From assembly GCF_009647605.1 (NCBI RefSeq), contig NZ_WJIF01000010.1, forward strand, positions 31,348 through 95,347: a stretch of DNA of 64,000 bases, written 5' to 3'. This document shows, in pieces, positions 14,897-23,114 of the stretch. The notes beneath the pieces are model-generated. The model searched no databases, was not told where the DNA came from, and was given only the letters and a program-made list of their open reading frames with translations. Each line of letters opens with the position of its first letter. Within the stretch, counting starts at the first letter, position 1. Position numbers and translations under genes: made by a program. This DNA comes from Agromyces agglutinans. Lineage in GTDB: Bacteria; Actinomycetota; Actinomycetes; Actinomycetales; Microbacteriaceae.

Positions 14897-15741
14897 GCGA
14901 CCTCGGCCCCGTCTCCCCCGGCTACGCCGCCGACGCCGCGTGGCTCAACCGCTGGCGGCTGCGGCCCGACGGCGACGCGCGCACGACGGCGTCGAGCCGG
15001 CTGATGCCCGTGCACACCTGGGCGGGCGAACCCGCGATGCTGAAGCTCTCGCGACTCGAGGAGGAGCGGCGCGGCGGCCAGCTCATGATCGCGCTCCACG
15101 GCAACGGTGTCGCGCGCGTGCTCAGGCACGACGGTCGCGCCGTGCTGCTCGAGCGTGCGACGGGCGAACGCGACCTCGTGGCCATGGTGCGGGCCGGCGC
15201 CGACGACGAGGCGACGCGCGTCGTCTGCGCCGTCGGCGAGCGCCTGCACGGGGCATCCGAGGAGGTGCTCGCGCTGCGCCCCCCGCCGCCGCTCGTCGAG
15301 CTGCCGACTTGGTTCCGCGAGCTGTTCGAACGCGCCGACGACCTCGAGCCGTTCCATCGGCACGGTGCCGCGATCGCCGATGCCCTGCTCGAGGATGCGC
15401 GCGACCGCGTCGTGCTGCACGGCGACCTGCACCACGGCAACGTGCTCGACTTCGGCGAGCGCGGATGGCTGGCCATCGACCCGAAGGGCCTCGTGGGCGA
15501 GCGCGGCTTCGACTACGCGAACCTGCTCTGCAACCCGTCGCACGAGCGCGCGCTCGAGCCCGGGCGACTCGAACGCCAGCTCGCCGTCGTGGTCGACGCG
15601 ACGGGTATCGAACGGGCCCGCATGCTCGACTGGCTCGTCGCGTGGTGCGCGCTGTCGTCGACCTGGTTCGCGATCGACGACGACCCCGGGCACGCCGGGT
15701 CCTCGGCCGCGATCGGCCGGCTCGCGCTGTCGCTGCGGTGA
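14893..15741 (+). CDS. Aminoglycoside/hydroxyurea-type antibiotic kinase (APH(6)-like)
   Basis: A 282-residue small-molecule kinase of the APH(6)/streptomycin-phosphotransferase family. The catalytic loop is HGDLHHGN at 176-183, the metal aspartate is in AIDPKG near 196, and GFDYANLLCNP follows, as in this family. The N-terminal lobe shows PAMLKLS for ATP. A strong GGAGGGAGGA precedes the ATG, which overlaps the AraC stop. It could detoxify an aminoglycoside-like or other hydroxylated compound; the substrate is not readable. Confidence 0.85.
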   Translation: MSDLGPVSPGYAADAAWLNRWRLRPDGDARTTASSRLMPVHTWAGEPAMLKLSRLEEERRGGQLMIALHGNGVARVLRHDGRAVLLERATGERDLVAMVRAGADDEATRVVCAVGERLHGASEEVLALRPPPPLVELPTWFRELFERADDLEPFHRHGAAIADALLEDARDRVVLHGDLHHGNVLDFGERGWLAIDPKGLVGERGFDYANLLCNPSHERALEPGRLERQLAVVVDATGIERARMLDWLVAWCALSSTWFAIDDDPGHAGSSAAIGRLALSLR

Positions 15742-15780
15742 GGGTGTGTGGTGGCCCCCGGGTCTCTCGCTCCCTCCGTC

Positions 15781-15853
15781 ATTCAGGAAATCCGCGCTCG
15801 TGTGCGGCGCGCCGGTCCCCGACACGCCGGGCGGCTCGAAGAACTTCCTGAAT
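15781..15853. repeat. 73-bp palindrome-ended repeat, copy 1
   Basis: It begins ATTCAGGAA and ends TTCCTGAAT, a perfect 9-bp terminal inverted repeat. The right half, CGACACGCCGGG then GGC and CTTCCTGA, is nearly identical to the 73-bp copy at 16964. It lies just after the AbiEi/DUF559 stop codon. A coding function is unlikely. Confidence 0.65.
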
Positions 15854-15868
15854 CACCGGTGGCGCGGG

Positions 15869-16831
15869 TCACCCGAGGAACGACGAGTGCCCTCGCGCCG
15901 CGCGGATGAGCTTCGCGTCGGCGACCGTCCGCTCGACGGCAGCGAGCACCGTCGGCCAGTCGTCGAGCACCTGTGCCGCCGCAGGACGGACGAGCGGAAC
16001 GCCGAACGACTGGGCGACGAGCGTGCGATCGCGGTCGCCGAGGAACTGCGACTGCGTGCGGTGGAACGCCCACCCGTCGACCTCGAACAGGACGCACCCG
16101 TCGATGAGCCCGTCGAATCGCCCATGACCCGCGAACAGGAACTGAGGAACGACCTCGAACCCGGCGTCCAGCAGACGCCGCACGAACAGCGCCTCGACGC
16201 CGGAACCGACCTGTTCGGAGTGCGAGTCGACGCGAAGCCCCACGCGCGCGGGCGCGTCGGCGACGATTCGCTCCACCACCGGACGAGGAAGCACGCGCTC
16301 GGACACGACCGTGTCGACCGCGGCCTGTGCATGCTCGGGATCGAGGCATCGGACGGCCTGCGCGAGCGCATCTTCCGGCGAGACGATCCAGTCGAGGACA
16401 CGATCGGACGCGGCATCCGTTCGCCAGTGCACGCGGACCGCGGGACGTCGATCAGCGAGAAGGATGCCTCGGCGGAGACCGTCAGGTGTCTTGGGGTGCC
16501 AGACCGGTCGCGCTGATCCAGGCACCTCGGGCGGAGTGCGGTGGAGCCTCGCGGCGTTCCGCGGCACGTGGACATGGAGCGCCCGGTCCCTCCCGCTCCA
16601 GACGCCGTACCGCGACAAAGCGGACGCGCACCCGATGCGGCCGTGCAGGAGGATCGCGCGGATCTGGTCGGGATCGGCGTGTGGTGTCGCGTACCAGCCG
16701 GGACGGAGCCTGCGGAGCGTCGATCGATCGATCGCTTCGCGCAGCTCGCGGTCGGTGACGCGGTACCGGCGCAGCGTGCGGAGGTGCGCGACCTCTCCGA
16801 GGAGGCCGAAGACGACATCGAGGTCGGACAT
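15869..16831 (-). CDS. AbiEi-like antitoxin domain fused to DUF559 nuclease-like domain
   Basis: A 320-residue protein. The N-terminal ~90 residues have the winged-helix pattern of AbiEi-type antitoxins (VTDRELREAIDRSTLRRLRPGWYATPHA, then LSRYGVWSG). The C-terminal ~110 residues are a DUF559/Vsr-like restriction-endonuclease fold: VVPQFLFAGHGRFDGLIDG and LFEVDGWAFHRT, with acidic D/E and a final FGVPLVRPAAAQV. No partner toxin gene is next to it. It is bracketed by two direct copies of a 73-bp palindromic repeat. Such proteins are frequent in actinobacteria, and their activity is mostly untested. Confidence 0.78.
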   Translation of the reverse strand: MSDLDVVFGLLGEVAHLRTLRRYRVTDRELREAIDRSTLRRLRPGWYATPHADPDQIRAILLHGRIGCASALSRYGVWSGRDRALHVHVPRNAARLHRTPPEVPGSARPVWHPKTPDGLRRGILLADRRPAVRVHWRTDAASDRVLDWIVSPEDALAQAVRCLDPEHAQAAVDTVVSERVLPRPVVERIVADAPARVGLRVDSHSEQVGSGVEALFVRRLLDAGFEVVPQFLFAGHGRFDGLIDGCVLFEVDGWAFHRTQSQFLGDRDRTLVAQSFGVPLVRPAAAQVLDDWPTVLAAVERTVADAKLIRAARGHSSFLG

Positions 16832-16963
16832 CGGCTCAGCCTGCAGCCGTCGGGCCGCTGCGACGGTCACGCGCGGCAGGTTCGTGGACGGCGGCCGGGA
16901 AACCACGGGGGTGAGGGACCAGTCGGATGCGGCACCCCGCCGCCGCCGCTCACCGCATCGGCG

Positions 16964-17036
16964 ATTCAGGAATCTCGGGAGCCTCGTCCGCGTGTCGGTG
17001 GGCGACACGCCGGGAGGCGGCGAGATCTTCCTGAGT
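16964..17036. repeat. 73-bp palindrome-ended repeat, copy 2
   Basis: Same length and orientation as the copy at 15781. The outer arms are GGAATCTCG and CGAGATCTTCC (imperfect) and the inner arms GCGTGTCG and CGACACGC, giving a nested hairpin. It occupies part of the 338-bp gene-free stretch 16832-17169, whose remainder holds the 16-bp tandem repeat and nothing else I can support. Confidence 0.65.
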
Positions 17037-17078
17037 TGCGAGAGAGGGCCGGGGACGAAGTCGCGTCGCGGAGGAGAC

Positions 17079-17142
17079 GGCAGGTGAGGGCGATGGCAGG
17101 TGAGGGCGAGGGCAGGTGAGGGCGAGGGCAGGTGACGGCGAC
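17079..17142. repeat. Four tandem copies of a 16-bp unit
   Basis: The unit is GGCAGGTGAGGGCGAK: copies 1 and 2 differ only at the last base, copy 3 equals copy 2, and copy 4 has two changes. It lies downstream of the oxidase stop codon. There are no spacers, so it is a minisatellite and not CRISPR. Confidence 0.8.
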
Positions 17143-17169
17143 GGCGAGGCGACGGCGGGTGAACCCCGC

Positions 17170-18513
17170 TCAGAGCCCGATGCGCGCGAGGTAGTCGTTG
17201 CGGAGGCGGCCGTCGGGATCGAGGCGGGCGCGGAGCGCCGCGAAGTCGTCGAACCTCGGGTAGCGGGCGCGGAGCTCCTCGGCCGGCAGCGCGAACAGCT
17301 TGCCCCAATGGGGGCGCGCCGTCGCGGGCAGCGCGGCCTCGATCACCGGCAGCAGTGCCGTCACGCCGGGCTCGTCGAGCCTCCAGGTGAAGTGGATACC
17401 GACGACGTCGCGCTCCGACGCCGGGCTCAACCAGAGGTCGTCGGCGCGCACCGTGCGCACCTCGCAGACCTGCAGCAGCGGTGCGATGCGCCCGGCGAGC
17501 GATCGGATCGCCTCGACCGCGGCGACCGCGTCGGCGCGCGGCACGAGGTACTCCGACTGCAGTTCGGCCCCGGCAGACGGCGTGAACTCGAGCCGGAAGT
17601 GCGGCAGCCGCTCGAACCACGGCCCCGGCTCGCCGAGCTGCGGCGTGCAGGCATCGGCCGTCAGTCCGATGATCGGATGCCTCGCCTCGGTCGCCGCGCG
17701 GCCGCCGAGGCGGGCGACGACCTCGGCGCGGCGTCGAGAGGCATCGTCGCCGGCCGCTGCGTCGCCGACCGCTGCGTCGCCGACCGCTACGTCGTCCGCT
17801 TCGACCGCGGCGGGAGGCATCCGCTGCTTGATCCACAGCTGGTCGGCCCGGTCGGCGTCGACCCACCTCGTGAAGACGCTCACGCTCGTGCCGAGGCCCG
17901 TGACGGCGTCGAGGTCGGCGAGGATCGCGTCCCACGACGGCGACTCGAACACGTGCTGGGCGACGTCGTAGGTCGGCTCGACGTCGAGTTCGACCGCGGT
18001 GACGACCCCCAGGGCGCCGAGATGCACGACCGCCCCCGCGAAGTCGGGATCGCCGCGCCGGAGGGTCACGGGCTCGCCCGACACGGTCACGATCGTGAGC
18101 GCGCGCACCGCACTCGCGAGCGAGCCGATCGCGTCGCCCGACCCGTGGGTGCCGGTCGCGATCGCGCCGGCGACCGAGATGTGCGGCAGCGAGGCCAGGT
18201 TCGCGAGCGCGAGCCCCCCTTCGTGCAGGCGCGGTGCCAGGTCTCCGTAGCGGATGCCTCCCGCGACGCGGACCGCGGCAGCGAGCTCCGCACCCGACCG
18301 GACGACCTCGACCGTCCGGGGCATCCGGTCGGTCGCGATCAGCGTGCCCGTCGTGTCGGCGAGATCGTTGAACGCGTGCCGCGTGCCGAGCACGCGGACC
18401 GGCCCGTCACCCGCGAGCGCTTCGAGAAGCTCATCGTGCGACGAGGGATGCACGATGCGCGACGCGCGGTAGGCGAGGTTGCCCGCCCAGTTGCGCTGCT
18501 CGGGATCGGTCAC
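17170..18513 (-). CDS. FAD-dependent sugar-lactone/alditol oxidase (D-arabinono-1,4-lactone oxidase family)
   Basis: A 447-residue VAO-type flavoprotein. The FAD domain shows VRVLGTRHAFNDLADTTG, near SLPHISVAGAIATGTHGSG, where the histidine can carry covalent FAD, and HLGALGVVTAVELDV. The C-terminal ALO domain holds HFRLEFTPS and RPHWGKLF, as in alditol/xylitol oxidases and gulonolactone oxidases. The GTG start is chosen for AGGAGG five bases upstream. A low-complexity AVGDAAVGDAAAGDDA insert near residue 250 comes from a 15-bp DNA repeat. It follows GH43 by 46 bp and probably belongs to the arabinose operon. The product would be a lactone or aldose plus hydrogen peroxide. Confidence 0.82.
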   Translation of the reverse strand: MTDPEQRNWAGNLAYRASRIVHPSSHDELLEALAGDGPVRVLGTRHAFNDLADTTGTLIATDRMPRTVEVVRSGAELAAAVRVAGGIRYGDLAPRLHEGGLALANLASLPHISVAGAIATGTHGSGDAIGSLASAVRALTIVTVSGEPVTLRRGDPDFAGAVVHLGALGVVTAVELDVEPTYDVAQHVFESPSWDAILADLDAVTGLGTSVSVFTRWVDADRADQLWIKQRMPPAAVEADDVAVGDAAVGDAAAGDDASRRRAEVVARLGGRAATEARHPIIGLTADACTPQLGEPGPWFERLPHFRLEFTPSAGAELQSEYLVPRADAVAAVEAIRSLAGRIAPLLQVCEVRTVRADDLWLSPASERDVVGIHFTWRLDEPGVTALLPVIEAALPATARPHWGKLFALPAEELRARYPRFDDFAALRARLDPDGRLRNDYLARIGL

Positions 18514-18559
18514 GCGGTCCTCCTGCGGGTCGGGACGGGGCATCCGGTCTCCACCGTAC

Positions 18560-19555
18560 TCACCAGTCGGCGACCGGCCAGCCCTCGGCGTCCCACCGCA
18601 ACGGCACCAACGCGAGCTGGAACGCGCCGTCGAGCCGGGCGTCGTAGTAGTGCAGTGCGAGGGTGTCGCCGAACACGGACTGGCCGCCCGGCCCGATGCG
18701 GTCGCCCTCGGCCTCGAGCACCGGCTCGTGCCCGTCGAGGAGCATCGGCGTGCCGTCGCGGTCGAGGTACGGGCCCGTCACCTCGTCGGCCCGGCCGACC
18801 GCGATCGAGTACGTGCTGTCGAGGCCCTGGCAGCACGCGTCGCGTGAGACGAACAGGAACCAGTCGCCGTCGTGCTCGACCAGGTACGGCGCCTCCACGG
18901 CGTTCGGCGGGGCACCGCGGTCGGCCAGGCGCAGCGGTTCCGAGGCATCCGCCCGCAGCCCGCTCGGCCACGCGAGCTCCACCATTCGGATGCCGCTCCA
19001 GAACGAGCCGAAGGCCATCCACGGCGTGCCGTCGTCGTCGACGACGGCCGCGTCGATCGCGTTGAAGTCGTCGCGCGACGACGACTCGAGTACGGCCCCG
19101 CGGTCGACCCATTCGTACTCGGGGTCCTCGGGGTCGAGCGTCTCGTTGGTCGCGAGCGCGATCAGCGACGTGTTCTTCCCGAAGGTCGAGGCCGAGTAGT
19201 AGAGGTACCAGGTGCCGTCGTGCTCGACGAGCTCGGGCGCCCAGAGATTCTTCACGCCGGGGATCGCGGTCTCGATCCACTCGGGCTGCTCGTCCCACAC
19301 GGTGCCGCGCGACACCCAGTGCGTCCCGTCCTCGGACGAGCGGATCTGGATGGTGCCGTGGTCGCTCGTCTCGCTCCCCGTCGAGTACACGTACCAGGTG
19401 TCGCCCTCGCGGGCGAGCGCCGGGTCGTGCGTCGAGAGATCGCCGGTGAGCTCGCGCGCACCCGGCGGGGCGCACGCCGCGAGACCCGCGACCAGGCCTG
19501 CCACGAGGCCTGCCGCGAGCAGCGCGGCCGACGCCCCGCCGAGTCGACGCCGCAT
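18560..19555 (-). CDS. GH43 family lipoprotein, likely endo-arabinanase
   Basis: A 331-residue five-bladed propeller enzyme. The signal peptide ends in lipobox LAAC (Cys 28), so it is anchored outside the cell. The three GH43 acids are visible: Asp 44 in STHDPAL, Asp 168 in FNAIDAAV and Glu 221 in AVEAPYLV. CCQGLDSTYSIAVGRA is typical of the arabinan-acting GH43 subgroup. The ATG overlaps the GH51 stop (ATGA). It probably trims arabinan chains so that the importer encoded upstream can take up the fragments. Confidence 0.88.
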   Translation of the reverse strand: MRRRLGGASAALLAAGLVAGLVAGLAACAPPGARELTGDLSTHDPALAREGDTWYVYSTGSETSDHGTIQIRSSEDGTHWVSRGTVWDEQPEWIETAIPGVKNLWAPELVEHDGTWYLYYSASTFGKNTSLIALATNETLDPEDPEYEWVDRGAVLESSSRDDFNAIDAAVVDDDGTPWMAFGSFWSGIRMVELAWPSGLRADASEPLRLADRGAPPNAVEAPYLVEHDGDWFLFVSRDACCQGLDSTYSIAVGRADEVTGPYLDRDGTPMLLDGHEPVLEAEGDRIGPGGQSVFGDTLALHYYDARLDGAFQLALVPLRWDAEGWPVADW

Positions 19556-21051
19556 CAGCCGAGGGCGATCGCCGACCACGACACCGGCGGCAGCGTGACG
19601 GTGACGACGCCGTCGGCCAGCGTCGCGCCCACGAGGCCCGTGAGCCCGACCCGGTCCTGCTCGGCGAGGGTGTTCTTGGCGTACACGTCGTCGTCGAAGA
19701 GGCTCACGGCCTCGGTGATCTCGTTCACGCCGAGCTGCGCGACGTCGACCTGCACCTCGATGGGCGTGCGTCCGCGGTTCACGAGGAAGACCGCGGCGGC
19801 GCCCTCATCGCTCGTCACGACCGAGTCGACGAGGGGCGCATCGCCGTAGACCTCGGTCGAGTACGTGCCGACGTCGATGCGCGGGCGCAGCACCTCGCCG
19901 CGTGCGAGGCGCGAGGTCACCGAGAACGGGAAGAAGGTCGTCTGGCGCCACGCGTCGCCGCCGGGCTCGGTCATGATCGGGGCGATGACGTTGACGAGCT
20001 GGGCGAGCGAGGCGCTGGCCACCCGGTCGTGGTTCTTCAGGAGGGTGATCAGCAGGTTGCCGAGCACGACGGCGTCGGCCACCGAGTAGACATCCTCGAG
20101 CTGGCGGGGCGCGTAGCGCCACTCCCCGTTGACCTCGTCGGACTCGCGGTGCTCGTCGAGGTACCAGATGTTCCACTCGTCGAACGAGAGCTGGATCTTC
20201 TTCTTCGACTTCAGCTTGTTGCCGACGTGGTCGGCCGTCGCGACGACCGTCTCGATGAAGTACTGCATGTCGAGCGACGACGCGAGGTACGAGTCGAGGT
20301 CGTCGCCGCGCTCCTGGTAGTAGGCGTGGCACGAGATGAAGTCGACGTGCTCGTACGTGTGCTCGAGCACCGTGCGCTCCCAGTCGCCGAACGTCGGCAT
20401 CGACGACGAGGACGACCCGCACACGACGAGCTCGAGGCCCTTGTCGGCGGCCTTCATCGCCTGCGCCGTGCGGGCGGCGATCTTGCCGTAGTCGTCGGCG
20501 GTCATGTACCCGGTCTGCCACGGGCCGTCCATCTCGTTGCCGAGGCACCACATGCGGATGTCGTGCGGCTCGGGCGTGCCGTTCGCGATGCGCTGGTCGC
20601 TGAGTGCCGTGCCCGACGGGTGGTTGCAATACTCGAGCAGGTCGAGCGCCGCCTCGATGCCGCGGGTGCCGAGGTTGACCGCCATCATCAGCTCGGAACC
20701 GGTGAGCTTCAGCCACCGCGAGAACTCGTCGACGCCGACCTGGTTGGTCTCGAGCGAGTGCCACGCGAGGTCGCGGCGCACCGGGCGCCGGTCGCGCGGC
20801 CCGACGCTGTCCTCCCACCGGAAGCCGGACACGAAGTTGCCGCCCGGGTAGCGGATCGTGGTCGAGCCGAGTTCGCGGACGAGGTCGACGACGTCCATGC
20901 GGAACCCGTCCTCGTTCGCCGTCGCATGTCCGGGCTCGTAGATGCCGTCGTAGACGCAGCGCCCGAGGTGTTCGACGAACGAGCCGAAGATGCGGCGGTT
21001 GATCGGGGCGACGACCGCCTCGCGGTCGACGCTGATGAGTGCCTTGTTCAC
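19555..21051 (-). CDS. abfA: Alpha-L-arabinofuranosidase, GH51
   Basis: A 498-residue retaining enzyme of clan A that removes terminal L-arabinofuranose. The acid/base glutamate is Glu 173 in WCLGNEMDG; the nucleophile is Glu 292 in LSFDEWNIW. RIFGSFVEHLGR at the start and YPGGNFVSG are GH51 signatures. No signal peptide is present, so it works in the cytoplasm on imported oligosaccharides. It lies 84 bp after the second permease gene, a gap that contains a GGATGCC/GGCATCC hairpin. Confidence 0.95.
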   Translation of the reverse strand: MNKALISVDREAVVAPINRRIFGSFVEHLGRCVYDGIYEPGHATANEDGFRMDVVDLVRELGSTTIRYPGGNFVSGFRWEDSVGPRDRRPVRRDLAWHSLETNQVGVDEFSRWLKLTGSELMMAVNLGTRGIEAALDLLEYCNHPSGTALSDQRIANGTPEPHDIRMWCLGNEMDGPWQTGYMTADDYGKIAARTAQAMKAADKGLELVVCGSSSSSMPTFGDWERTVLEHTYEHVDFISCHAYYQERGDDLDSYLASSLDMQYFIETVVATADHVGNKLKSKKKIQLSFDEWNIWYLDEHRESDEVNGEWRYAPRQLEDVYSVADAVVLGNLLITLLKNHDRVASASLAQLVNVIAPIMTEPGGDAWRQTTFFPFSVTSRLARGEVLRPRIDVGTYSTEVYGDAPLVDSVVTSDEGAAAVFLVNRGRTPIEVQVDVAQLGVNEITEAVSLFDDDVYAKNTLAEQDRVGLTGLVGATLADGVVTVTLPPVSWSAIALG

Positions 21052-21087
21052 TGGAGTTTCCTTATCGAGGCAGGGGTGGTGGAGCGT

Positions 21088-21118
21088 CGGATGCCGGCGG
21101 CGTTCGCCGAGGCATCCG
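21088..21118 (-). other. Intercistronic hairpin built from GGATGCC/GGCATCC
   Basis: CGGATGCC at 21088-21095 pairs with GGCATCCG at 21111-21118, with an inner GGCG/CGCC stem. It lies between the permease and GH51 genes of the arabinose operon and may mark an mRNA processing or attenuation point. Confidence 0.5.
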
Positions 21119-21135
21119 TGGATTCGAATGCGCAG

Positions 21136-22071
21136 CTACTTGATCGAGCCGATGGTCAGGCCGCCCTGCCAGTAGCGCTGGAGGAAGAGGAAGGACAGGA
21201 TCAGCGGCAGCACCGAGATGAAGGCGCCGGACGTGATCAGGTTCCATACCTGCTCGCCGCCCGCGCCGGCGTTCGACAGCGCGGTCCAGCGGTTGAGGCC
21301 GACGGTGACGGGCAGCAAGTTCGGGTCGGTGAGCACCGCGAGCGGGAGGAAGAAGTTGTTCCAGGTGCCGACGACCGACAGCAGCAGCACCGTGACGATG
21401 GCGGGCTTGAGCAACGGCAGCGCGACCTGGAAGAACGTGCGGATCTCGCCCGCGCCGTCGATGCGGGCCGCCTCGAGCATCTCGTCGGGCACGGCGTCCT
21501 GCGTGTAGACGCGCATCAGGTAGACGCCGAACGGGCTCAGCAGGCTCGGCAGGATCACGGCCCACGGCGTGTTGATCAGCCCGTACTGGCTCAGCAGCAT
21601 GAACGTCGGGATGACGAGCGCCGTCAGCGGCACCATGATGGAGCCGAGGATGATGCCGAACACGGCGCCGCGGCCGCGGAAGCGGTACTTCGCGAACCCG
21701 TACCCGGCGAGGATCGAGAGGATCGTCGCGCCGATGCCGCCGGCGAACGCGTACAGGAACGAGTTGCCGAGCCAGGTCCAGTAGATGCCGTTCTGCTGCG
21801 TGAACAGGCCCGCGATGTTCTCGAACAGGGCGAAGTGGTCGTCGAACCAGAACGCGGGGCTCGAGAACAGGCCCGAGGTGTTCTTCGTCGCCGCGACGAA
21901 CAGCCACCAGATGGGGATCACGAAGTAGATCGCGAGGATGATCAGGAACACGTGCGAGCCGATGCGGCGCCCGCCGGTGCGGGCCCGGCCCGGTCCGCGG
22001 CCGGCACGGCTGGGCGTGCCCGTGACGGTCGTCAGCGGTTCGCGCTCGTCGGTGCGTGCGTGGAGGGTCAT
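21136..22071 (-). CDS. Sugar ABC transporter permease, MalG-like (arabinose operon)
   Basis: A 311-residue CUT1 permease with a basic N-terminal tail, six predicted membrane helices and the EAA loop EAARIDGAGEIRTFFQVALPLLKP. It ends QGGLTIGSIK, typical of the second subunit. Its ATG overlaps the stop of the first permease (TGATG). With the neighbouring permease and binding protein it should import arabino-oligosaccharides or arabinose. No ATPase gene is nearby. Confidence 0.9.
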   Translation of the reverse strand: MTLHARTDEREPLTTVTGTPSRAGRGPGRARTGGRRIGSHVFLIILAIYFVIPIWWLFVAATKNTSGLFSSPAFWFDDHFALFENIAGLFTQQNGIYWTWLGNSFLYAFAGGIGATILSILAGYGFAKYRFRGRGAVFGIILGSIMVPLTALVIPTFMLLSQYGLINTPWAVILPSLLSPFGVYLMRVYTQDAVPDEMLEAARIDGAGEIRTFFQVALPLLKPAIVTVLLLSVVGTWNNFFLPLAVLTDPNLLPVTVGLNRWTALSNAGAGGEQVWNLITSGAFISVLPLILSFLFLQRYWQGGLTIGSIK

Positions 22072-23036
22072 CACTTCAGTCCGCTCTGCTTGCGCGTGAG
22101 GAAGAGGAACAGGTACGAGCCGGCGAAGACGAGGATGCCGAGGGCGAACGCGATCGTCGACGCGTAGTTGAACTGGCTGTAGCTGAAGGCGAGCGAGTAC
22201 GCGTACATGTTCGGCGTGTACGCCGCGTCGATGGCGCCCTGCGCGATGTTGCGCAGCACGACGGGCTCGGTGAAGAACTGCAGCGTGCCGATGAGCGCGA
22301 ACGTGATCACCATGACCATCGACGACGAGATCATCGGGATCTTGATGCGGGTCGCGGTCTGGAAGCCGTTCGCGCCGTCGATCCGGGCCGCCTCGTAGAT
22401 CGACGGGTCGATCGAGCGCAGCGCCGCGAAGATGACGACCATGTAGTAGCCCGACCACTGCCACGTCACGATGTTGACGAGGCTGCCGAAGATCGAGTCG
22501 GGCGCGAGGAAGTTCGGCGCATCCAGGCCGACGAAGTCGAACAGGGTCGAGCTCGGTCCGAACCGCGGGCTGTAGAGGAAGCTCCACATGAGGGCGCCGA
22601 TCACGACCGGGATCGCGTACGGCGCGAAGATCAGCAGGCGCGACAGCTTCGAGAGCCAGCTCGTGAGGCTGTCGAGCACGAGGGCCGCGACGAGGGCGAC
22701 GAGCAGCTGGGCCGGGATCATGACGATCGCATACGCGCCGACCCGCAGCAGCCCCTCGAGGAACAGCGGGTCGGTGAACGCCTTCACGTAGTTGGCGATG
22801 CCCGTGAACTGCGTGCCCGTCGCGAGCGTCGAGGTGAACAGGCTCATGCCGAACGCGTAGAACAGCGGGAAGACGAGGAACGCGGCGAAGACCACGAGGA
22901 ACGGCGTCACGAACAGCCATCCCCAGCGCTGGCGGCGCCGCTCCAGGCGGGAACCGCGCCGCTTCGGGCGGGGCTCGGATGCCGCGCTCGTCGCGGCCGG
23001 CCGCGGCGGGGCCGCCGCGGTGGTGTCGATGCTCAT
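22071..23036 (-). CDS. Sugar ABC transporter permease, MalF-like (arabinose operon)
   Basis: A 321-residue CUT1 permease: a ~38-residue charged N-terminus, six membrane segments starting GWLFVTPFLVVFAAFLVF, and the EAA loop EAARIDGANGFQTATRIKIPMI. The family-typical AYTPNMYAYSLAFSYSQFNYAS precedes the last helix. It follows the binding-protein gene after a 78-bp gap that holds a strong hairpin. Confidence 0.9.
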   Translation of the reverse strand: MSIDTTAAAPPRPAATSAASEPRPKRRGSRLERRRQRWGWLFVTPFLVVFAAFLVFPLFYAFGMSLFTSTLATGTQFTGIANYVKAFTDPLFLEGLLRVGAYAIVMIPAQLLVALVAALVLDSLTSWLSKLSRLLIFAPYAIPVVIGALMWSFLYSPRFGPSSTLFDFVGLDAPNFLAPDSIFGSLVNIVTWQWSGYYMVVIFAALRSIDPSIYEAARIDGANGFQTATRIKIPMISSSMVMVITFALIGTLQFFTEPVVLRNIAQGAIDAAYTPNMYAYSLAFSYSQFNYASTIAFALGILVFAGSYLFLFLTRKQSGLK

Positions 23037-23077
23037 CGCTTCGTCCTTCGTCGTCGAAAGGGTTCGGGGCGGTTCCC

Positions 23078-23105
23078 CCGGCGGCCCGCGGTCACGGGCC
23101 GCCGG
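23078..23105 (-). other. Intercistronic hairpin after the arabinose binding-protein gene
   Basis: Arms CCGGCGGCCCG and CGGGCCGCCGG (11 bp, perfect) enclose a six-base loop, ten bases after the binding-protein stop. Its place suggests 3'-end protection or partial termination, so that more binding protein than permease is made. Confidence 0.6.
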
Positions 23106-23114
23106 AGGGCCGGA

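Noticed and set aside
17079..17142. CRISPR array
   Set aside because: The copies are adjacent without spacers and there are no cas genes; it is a simple tandem repeat.
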